Assembly: GCF_048544455.1 (NCBI RefSeq)
Contig: NC_133526.1
Span: forward strand, 10,618,001-10,682,000
Origin: Silene latifolia
Lineage: Eukaryota; Streptophyta; Magnoliopsida; Caryophyllales; Caryophyllaceae
Direction of reading: 5' to 3'
Length of the DNA stretch: 64,000 nt
A model generated the notes under the pieces. The model had not been told where the DNA came from. It did not search any database and was given only the letters and a program-made list of their open reading frames with translations. Positions 56,163 through 64,000 of the stretch are shown one piece after another. The translations under genes were made by a program, and so were the position numbers. Position 1 is the stretch's first letter. Every line of letters begins with the position of its first letter.

Positions 56163-57763
56163 TCATTTGTGCTCATTAGCTGACCCACCGTTCTCGTTCC
56201 CCCCGATGACAACCTGGATCACTCCCATTCGCTGGAATACTGATTTTCTATTCGCCCCGTCGGAGCTTGTTTCTGGGCCTCCAGCTACATACTTGCTGAG
56301 GGCCCCCTTTCGGATCAGCTCCTCGATGGCGTTCTTCAGATGCCGACAGTTGTCGGTCTTATGGCCGGCTTGGCCGTGGTAATCGCAAAACTGGCTCATG
56401 TCGCCGTCCCCCCTCGCCTTGGGGGGCTTTGCCCATTTCTGCCCTTCATTCTTGCTTAGGGCAAAAACCTCGGCCGGTGTTTTGACCAGGGGGTGAGACT
56501 GCTGTACCGCTTCTGGGTGTATGGTCCCAAACTCCCCCCGGCGCCCGCCGAGTTCTTTTTTCTATTAAATCTCTCAGGCCGTGACCGATTCATGTCACGG
56601 CGACCTTCATCAACGTTCTCCCGGCGGCGCTTCCTCTCTGGGTGCCCAGATTCGCTGTGGCCTACCCAGGTCTTGTGATAGTCCTCCACCTTTACGGCTC
56701 GGTCGGCCATTTTTCTGGCGGTGTCTAGGTTGAGGTCCTCGCACTTAATCAGCTCGTTTTTGAACTCGCCTTTCGGGAAACCTTTCATCAGTGCGAAGGT
56801 CGCCAGTTCGGTGTTCAGCTCTCGGATTTGCTGAACCTTTGTGTCGAATCTCTTCACGTAGCTTCGTAGAGACTCATCCTCCCCCTGTCGGATAGTGAGG
56901 AGATACGATGTCTCCACGACCCTTCTCTTGTTGCAGGCGTACTGGGCTATGAAATTATCCTTCAGGTCGGCATAACAGTATACCGAGCCATTAGGTAGCC
57001 CCTTGTACCAACTCTGGGCCATCCCATGCAGGGTCGTTGGGAAGATTCGGCACCATACCTCATCAGGCTTCTCCCATACTGACATGTATGACTCGAAAGC
57101 CTCGGCATGGTCGGTTGGGTCGCTATCCCCTTTGTATGATAGGGACGGCAGCTTCAGTTTGGTCGGCACGAAGATTTCGAGGACATAGGCACTGAGGGGC
57201 TGTCTGACCACGTGTCGAATGACACGCAGCGATCGACTCCTCGCAACCTTAGTCCGGCTTCTCTCCATCTGGCGGGAAGGGCTCATTGTTGTCCGACTTT
57301 GGAGAGTCGGACTTCTTTCATTTCTTCGGGGCGGGCCTCGTTGTTGCCACGGCGACGCTGTCCTCCCGCGAGTGGGGGAAGGACTTAGGTCTGCCACTGG
57401 CACCATGGGCTCCGCCGGCGTCCTAGTATGCACGGCTCCTTGTATCGCCCCGGACAAGTTGTTCGGGGTTACTTGATGGGCCCTGGTCACCTGTGGGTGC
57501 GCTGCCGTCACCGTCGTTGCGGCGGGGGTGATCGGCGTACTACCCATCAGGTCCAGGAATAACTTTAGTTTGGCTGCATCGACCACATGTCCCATGACAG
57601 TGACTTGGCCGGTCGGCAGCGGTGTTTCGGGCTCTCTTGGCATCCCGTACGCCGGTTCTATGACTCGGCCGGTGGGGGACTGCCCGATTTCAGAATTAGG
57701 GAACGTGTCATCCTAGTAGAATGCAGTTTCGTCACTCACAATTATTTCTTGTTGTTTTGACAT
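56163..57763 (-). pseudogene. Tat A gag
   Basis: The probable start is ATG 57763 (MSKQQEIIV), with an early TAG at about 57713. The main open part runs from 57643 to 56456 (395 codons). It contains the retrotransposon gag domain (MAQSWYKGLPNGSVYCYADL, RQGEDESLRSYVKRF, MKGFPKGEFKNELI). A one-base shift in a C-run near 56505 separates it from the C-terminal piece (to 56163), which holds the zinc-knuckle-like FCDYHGQAGHKTDNC. That piece is in frame with pol and ends in TGA at 56163. Most breaks are single-base changes, so decay is recent or partly due to sequence error. Confidence 0.85.
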
Positions 57764-57841
57764 CTTCTTAGCTCTTTGAATGGTTTTGTTTGTTTGTTTT
57801 TTTTTTTTTGTAAGGGAGGTGACTAGCTTTTAGTATCTATC

Positions 57842-57858
57842 CCCACAGACCGCGCCAA
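57842..57858 (-). other. Primer-binding site of Tat A
   Basis: Sense sequence TGGCGCGGTCTGTGGGG starts two bases after the 5' LTR. The TGG start is complementary to a tRNA CCA end. The tRNA identity was not determined. Confidence 0.6.
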
Positions 57859-57859
57859 T

Positions 57860-58442
57860 TGTTCCGGGTGTAATTTCGGAGCAGGATTTGTGACCACGTA
57901 AGATTGATGAATGACGTCTTTTTGCTTGTCTCTTCCTTTCGGTCTCTCCTGTAAAGATGAACAAACTGAGGGCTCGGCTTGGTACCGAGCGTACTCACTC
58001 CGACGCTCAAGTCAGTAAACTTAAAGGGATTAAGTTGTGTGTTACTTGGCAAAGTATATTATAGAGAGATAAGGGAGTTTATACCAGATTAATAGTGAAT
58101 TTTGGGATAGTTTTCGGATCCTCTTCTCAATGAAAGAAGTGGAGTATTTATAGACTTTCACCTTTTGTCACGTAGTGGCCAAGTGGCTAGCAGGTGGAAA
58201 GACTGTTCAACCCTCGACCGAGGGACCCATGGCGGTAGCCTACCGGCTGGTTGACTCCATGCCGAGGGGACCGGATGTGAGTACGCGGATATGCCTCCCA
58301 TTTGGTTAGTTGCCTAGCCGAGACCCAGTGACAGCCGACAGTCGCGTCGGTTAGGTTGTCTAATACGTTGACTTGTCTTTGTCTTTTGGCTTTGACTCGC
58401 TTCAATATGTTGACTCGGTCGGCACGTGCGAAATATCTTACA
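57860..58442 (-). repeat. 5' LTR of Tat family A (copy 2)
   Basis: 583 bp, plus-strand ends TGTTCCGGGTG and AAATATCTTACA. It contains a TATA-like TATAAATACTCC in sense (about 58150). Confidence 0.9.
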
Positions 58443-61400
58443 TCGTAGGCGGGAAAATTCCTAATTTCTCCTATTCTTTTAGTAAATAGAGGATTTTTGT
58501 CTCTGCATTTATTAAGGGTTAAGATTTTCATTTAGGAAAATAGTAAGAGGATTATATCAAAGTTAATGGTTCATAAATAAAGAGTATATATAAATTTGAT
58601 TTATGTTTCATAAATCCAAGTCCTTTATTTGTTTCCAAATAAATATCTTTTTCATTGATTGGTAATGGAAAAAACAAAGGGAGAAGACATCAAGACAAAG
58701 ACCCATCACAAAATATGTTGTTTGGAAGAATATAATCCAAAGAGATTTCAACTTCTCCCAGTTAACCAAGGCATCTACATTCTTCCTCATTTTGGAAATA
58801 TCTAATAAATGGAACTATGGAAGTATTGCAATTGAATAATTGATGCCTTACAAAACATATCTTACTCAGAACACAGAATGTTCATCTTCCGTTAAGTCTG
58901 CAAATTTTTTTTGGATGACGAGAGAACCCATAGCCATTACATTTGGTGCGCACTGGGTAAACAATGGTTCACCCGAAAGCATCATTTCCACAAACGGTCG
59001 AAACATGACTACAGATGAAGGGCTTACTGGGGAGAATAACCCAGTTGCCCCAGGTTGGCCAGGCATGATATAAAAAAACCTGAATTTTGAGCTTCAACCA
59101 TCATTTATGGCAATAGTACCATAACTAGCTAAATTTTTCTGACAAGGCTTGGATCAATGCGGCCTTTATGTCCAAACCATCCCGACCAAATAGAGCCTGA
59201 AAAGTTCATAAACCGGAACAACCCCGAACAAAGCTACGGCCAATCCTATAACAGAGCAGCCTGTTTTGTGTCAACCTGACCTGAACCAAGACCGACCAGA
59301 CATGACACTCGACCAGATAATGGCCCAATAAGTGGGAAGATAGCCAGTAAGAAATTCGGGCACAATAAGTGATTGGAAATTCTGATACGGCTATATAACA
59401 TTCAGTACCGGAACATACATCCCTGGTATATATGTCGAATATAGTACATTCGAAAAGATCAGAACAATTAAGCAAGTCAGCTAAGTTAACTGTAAAGACA
59501 ACATTGGAAGTATCCAGCATCATGGATGTCATGAAAATGAGCAAAACTAGAATCACATGTAAGTAAGGCTCAAACATCCCTTGCACGAAAATGGTAGAAA
59601 AGTAACAAGCTAGAAGTGGATATACAGGATCATTCTCTCAACAGAAAGCTATTGAGTCCCGAAATGGCTCTATTACATCAGCATTCAGAAGCCAATCGAA
59701 TGCACCAGCAGTTCATTTGGCTTTCAAAGAAATGGTAGCATTACACGATCTACGGGAGCATTGGTATTGTCCCGCCGTTCTTGACAATTTCTTCTTCCAG
59801 CTACAACAATTGAGGGGAAAGAGGCATAAGCACGACGTGAAAGGGAGAATAATGTAGAAGCAAATACAAATTATTCTTGATGACAGAAACATTGACACAC
59901 TGTCACAACACATTCCGAAAAGAGATTCTGGCATGCCGACATAAATCATTTTTGAAACCATCAACATGGGATTAATCAAAGATATAGAAAAGAAAAAGAA
60001 AAACATGATTAAAAAGATAGTTATAGTCTATGTCACTCAGACTCAGTCGAAGTATCCGCAGTGCCTGTCCATGTGTCATACTGAGCAATTTCATGAAAAA
60101 AGCTCTTTGCTTAAAATGAAGGATCAAAATGTCAATATCAATGTCTAAGCGTGAAGTGTCACACACTGGTGCCCAAGCGCAGTGTCAAATGCAAAAGTCA
60201 AACGCTGCAATAGATAAAGAAATGAATTGACTGTATTTGGAAAATAATGCTCGTTCATATTAGTCAAAGCCAAGTCGAAGAGAGTAGACTAAAGACAGGG
60301 TGAAACTTCAACTATATGCTTGCTTATCAAAGAATGTCAAACGGCAATTACCAGCCCTCTCCAAAGGGATAACAGTACGCAATAGTAGTTACACAATATA
60401 GTAAGCTCTTTTTCCTCGTCAAGACAATTACCTTGAAAAGATATTGAAATTTCTTTTTCAAATTATTATATTCCTGCTGCAAGATCTGAAGACAAGTCAG
60501 ACATCTGCGCCATACACAGAAAAATAAAACGGTTAACTTAGGACACAATGAAGATAACTTTGGCAAGAACATTCTTAATCACGAGCTCAAGTAAGTGCTA
60601 AACCAGGAAAAAAAAGGTTAGCATCAAATGAGTACACCATGTCATTAAAGCTCGTGAATAGTGTAGTAAAACAACATTACTACGTCCTTCTCGCAAATTG
60701 CAAGGTAAGGAAAGATCGGACATACACGGTCTTACCCCTCTCTTGCTAGCACAAAGAGGCCGTTTTTGCAGATGACCCAAAATGAAAATTGAGTCGAGAA
60801 TGTAATCAGACCAAAACATAGTACAACAAATATCAAATGCAAATCAGCTTTATAAGAGATACTTTGTGTACCGTATAAAATACATGTTTTGAGCTACAAA
60901 CCAAAAATACTCGTATAACAGGTTTTACTAGTCAGGTACGAGCCGTACTACTACTTCTTTGATCTATAGAGCTTACAGGAATCCTGGATAAGATTTTAAT
61001 CATGAATAACAGTTAAGCACTATCCTAACCACTCTTGTGACTATATCAAATGAAGGTTACGGTCGCACAATTAACCAAACTAGAGTTCCAGAACTTCTAG
61101 GAAAAACTCACAGCAGTAACAAGAGAATGCCCTAATAGAGAAACATGGTCAGACATACATTTGTGTAAATGCTGACTTCTTAACTATGTTACTTTGACAC
61201 TTACCTTTATATGCTTCTCGGACGACTGCCGCTTACAACTGGCTGTTGAACATTTACACAAGCATATGTTTGACTATTTTAGGACAAAATATGAAACTAC
61301 TTCACATAATCAACGTGTCTGAGACCATGTCGTCTGACATTTGAAGGCTTGCAGCCAGGTTGTGCGGTCGGAGTAATAAAGTTTCTTATATAAAAGTGGT

Positions 61401-62406
61401 TATTTGTTGTTTTAACTATGATATGAAATTGATCTTAAGAAATAGCAAAAAGTTGGCTCAACATGAAATTGATCTCAAGAAATAACCAAGCCACCATAAC
61501 ATGTAATTTCCTTAGATTAAAAGTGAGATGGTTTGACCATACAGGCGTACAAACAAAGTTTAAACTGTTTTATACATGAGTTGCTATGAAGTCTGAGTCT
61601 GGCAAAAAATGATTGCGAAATTTTCTTTCTTATTTCTTTGCTCGTCCTTGTTTATTGAGAGTCCTGATATACTGATTATGAGCAAGTAGACGATTTGATA
61701 TTACTGGCTGATATTTACAGAGCAGCATAATGATACAACATAATGTTCTCCTAAGAGTCATAGCATAGCTCCGAGCCTCCAGCCATAGTCACCTACTGCC
61801 TAGGCTCCAACTCGCTTTTAATTCACTGCCTTTCAAAACAGCTCAGTACAGTACCACTGAATCCACAAGCTACGTCTAGAGGCCAGGCTTTAGGTTGTTT
61901 CTGCAAGTTCAAGTTTTGGGTAATACAGTATCTAAGTTTTCTGTTCAGTTTTTATACTTTTAGAAAGCGATGGTACAATGGTAAAAGATTTGAGCCAAGA
62001 CATTGGATTATGACCGATTTAAAGAGATTTTGGAGGTCATCATAACAGCATTCTTAGGTAGTAAAGCATTTTGTAGTGCAATGACCCAGATTAAGTTGAC
62101 TTGTGATCACTTCCAAAATAAAGACAGACTAATACCTCTACCATGGTTCATTGTATCGGAGGCGTTCATATGGGTTGTGGCTTAGTTGGTTAAAACATGA
62201 GTGAGTAAGCATTTTATATAAGCAATTTGGCCTCAAATTATGCCTTATTAAGTTAGTCTGTCACCCTCAGGAAAAGGCCGACTCCTAGTATATGTGGTTG
62301 CAAACTACCATGTATGCCCAGGAGTTTACCCAAAGCGAACTCCTAAAAAAAGTTATTGGTTGTGCCGTTATCCAAAACAGAAGAGATCTAGCTGAATGCT
62401 GATATA
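58443..62406. other. Unassigned region with possible minus-strand exons
   Basis: Not dominated by recognisable repeats. Possible minus-strand exons are 60033-60109 (acceptor TTTTAAG; starts KSFFHEIAQYDTW, natural TGA at 60033) and 60432-60504 (acceptor GCGCAG, donor GTAATT; QQEYNNLKKKFQYLFK). An open minus-strand frame at 59066-58866 (MPGQPGATGLFSPVSP) and an open plus-strand frame at 59606-59857 (VALHDLREHWYCPAVLDN) also look protein-like. The protein family was not recognised. A TAGCAAGAGAGGGGTAAGA-type repeat word lies near 60730. Confidence 0.3.
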
Positions 62407-62878
62407 CATTGTTGTCAGAATCCCGATTCGATCCTACGATTCTACGTTTTTACGATCTAAAAATGCTTGACCGATCCTAGATCTTACGATTCTATCATGG
62501 TTGTAGAATCTTACGATCCTAATCATTTGAAAATTTCTAAAGTTAGAATCATAATACGATCATACGATCTTACGATCCTACGATCCGATTTCATAGTAAA
62601 AAATTAATATATATATTTATATAATGACATCGTAAAACTCAAATTTCGGGTAAGTTGTAGAAACATGTTCATATAATAATAATATTAAAATCTTAATTAT
62701 CAATATTTTATGAATAAATATTAATAAAGAAGTATTTTGATCTTCAATGATATGTTTTTACCAAATAAAACTCTATAATTGGTGAGTTTGTTGAATCTTA
62801 CGATTCTACGATCCGATTCTACTGATTCGATCCTACCCTCCCCATCGATCCAAAGTAAAATCCCGATCCTGACAACAT
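62407..62878. mobile_element. Mutator-like MITE (472 bp)
   Basis: Ends TTGTTGTCAGAATCCCGATT and the inverse AAATCCCGATCCTGACAACAT are flanked by a 10-bp TGCTGATATA duplication (62397-62406, 62879-62888). The interior is rich in TACGATCCTACGATC-type words near both ends. No coding capacity. A 10-bp TSD fits Mutator-like elements (9-11 bp). Confidence 0.8.
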
Positions 62879-62888
62879 TGCTGATATA

Positions 62889-63740
62889 TGAACTCCACAC
62901 GTCAATGGCACAATCATATTCTCGTAGTCATAGATGATAGATGACACCTTTGTCTCGGTCCTACCCGGGTTCTAATATCCATATATGTAACTAGAAGTTC
63001 TTATTATAGAAAGTTTATTTATCTCATTAATCTTTGACTTTGAAATATGAAGGTACAAATCAACCATACTCACTAAAGTGTTTGCGATTATTCTTTTGTA
63101 AAGCCGATGCAAACACCCACGAATATTTCTTTATGGATAAACTGAAGAGACAGACTATTGGCCTTTTACGACTTGGGGAGTTGGGTACATCTACCACCTC
63201 ATACATCGTTGTAGATAGTAAAGTTGGTGTATGGATCATTTGGAGACAGCCTATTCGAGTAAATATCTTAGGGTGTTGCATACGTTAACATCTTTGAGGG
63301 GCGGGGTTAACATACTTGTTGTATTATGCACCAAATAAGTTTCAAAATTCAGTGTCAGAGTCGACCTTATAACAAAAGTATAATACAACTTTAAAGTCCA
63401 AATTCAATGTCAGAGTCAACCTAATAACAAAAGTATTATACATCTTTAAACTCCACTGCCACACTACCAGAGACCAGTAAAGCTAGGCGAGAAACTTTTT
63501 AAATCACAGATAAGCATTTGGAGAAGAAAACGTGTACAAATAAAAATCAAAATTAGAAAACAAATACTCTTCTTAGTCAAGTACTATGTCAAGCAGGTCA
63601 GCTAGACAAGTTATCGCCACCATTTCAGGAATGGTCTAAATGACAACATCACACTACTCAGCAGACAATAGTCGCTGGCAAATTGTAGGTATAATTCAAT
63701 AGGAAGAAAAATTAATCAAGGTTAGAGGCAAGCATCTTAC
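62889..63740. other. Non-coding stretch
   Basis: No gene recognised. A short direct repeat (AATTCAGTGTCAGAGTCGACC and AATTCAATGTCAGAGTCAACC, each followed by TATAACA or TAATAACAAAAGTAT) lies at about 63346 and 63404. It is probably intronic or intergenic relative to the possible exon at 63741. Confidence 0.35.
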
Positions 63741-63812
63741 GCATCACGATTTTTCTCCTCGCAATAAGCACGGAAGTTGACGCATTGGTTTTTGACCCTA
63801 TTTGCCCCAATG
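63741..63812 (-). CDS. Possible internal exon of an unidentified host gene
   Basis: A 72-bp open segment on the minus strand with acceptor TATGTTTCTATGTGACAG and donor GTAAGATGC. It encodes IGANRVKNQCVNFRAYCEE-type sequence in one frame, with protein-like composition. The reading frame and splice sites agree, but neighbouring exons are not certain and the family is unknown. Confidence 0.4.
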
Positions 63813-64000
63813 CTGTCACATAGAAACATAAACAAACTCAATCAAACAATCAGGTACAAGTACCACGGCGGCAAGAACTTCAACAATTCCCATTAACTCG
63901 AAATTCCCATATATAGCATATCCATATAAAGGGCCCTAATGCTAATTATAGATTCAAACTTTCTAATGCAAGATGATTATAGCTTCCTAGAAATCTCATT

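Larger units (their letters stand above)
44225..58442 (-). mobile_element. Tat-lineage Ty3/gypsy retrotransposon (family A), nearly complete, with a nested solo LTR
   Basis: The 3' LTR is at 44225-44821 and the 5' LTR at 57860-58442 (minus-strand sense). Gag and pol are on the minus strand; the antisense extra ORF is at 45426-47911 on the plus strand. A primer-binding site beginning TGGCGCGGTCTGTGGGG adjoins the 5' LTR (57858 downward). A purine tract, GGGGGCAAATTGA, precedes the 3' LTR (at 44822-44834 on the plus strand). About 10.6 kb without the nested 3.56-kb insertion. The flanks (GAGCG left, TCGTA right) do not match, so no TSD is visible. LTRs have clearly diverged, with indels, so this is older than Tat B. 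Confidence 0.92.

Noticed and set aside
62178..62215. tRNA-like A-box word (TGGCTTAGTTGG) suggesting a SINE
   Set aside because: No B-box at the proper distance, no poly(A) tail and no TSD could be found.

Overview
This is a piece of a repeat-rich plant nuclear genome, almost certainly a eudicot. The evidence is plant-type Ty3/gypsy Tat and Ty1/copia retrotransposons, an En/Spm-type CACTA transposon, Stowaway and Helitron-like elements, GT-AG introns, and one intact gene closely resembling a conserved plant leucine-rich-repeat family. A Caryophyllales origin is a guess from the Retand-like organisation of the Tat elements. No bacterial features, CRISPR arrays or rRNA genes were seen.

Layout. 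1-2977: the 3' end of a Tat retrotransposon (family A, plus strand) running in from outside the window, with a spliced antisense extra ORF and a 3' LTR. 2978-13370: AT-rich non-coding DNA with two Helitron-like elements, a LINE-like retroposon with a 17-bp target duplication, a 0.5-kb tandem array and two Stowaway MITEs. 13371-34917: a three-level nest. A Ty1/copia element (TSD TAGAG) holds a 16.8-kb CACTA transposon (TSD GGT), which holds a 9.9-kb Tat retrotransposon of a second family, B (TSD ATGTC). 35116-36455: a 1.33-kb solo LTR (TSD AAGAA). 36456-44224: mostly low-copy DNA with the one clear host gene (LRR protein, minus strand, 41002-42192), MITEs, a foldback element and a LINE tail. 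44225-58442: a family A Tat element on the minus strand with a nearly intact pol, a spliced antisense extra ORF, and a nested 3.56-kb solo LTR (TSD CAATC). 58443-64000: unassigned DNA with possible exons of an unidentified minus-strand gene and a Mutator-like MITE.

How the parts relate. The mobile elements are independent parasites whose order of arrival can be read from the nesting: copia first, then CACTA, then Tat B. The Tat elements carry gag-pol on one strand and an unrelated ORF on the opposite strand between pol and the 3' LTR. In family A this ORF contains an intron of about 100 bp at the same codon phase in both copies. The CACTA element has lost most of its TNPD transposase gene. 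It retains a many-exon second gene combining a TNPA-like region with a Ulp1-like cysteine protease domain, and Tat B landed in one of that gene's exons. Several inactivating changes in the retroelements (a gag stop, an RNase H Asp to Asn, an RT YVDD to YVND) look like deamination of methylated CpG.
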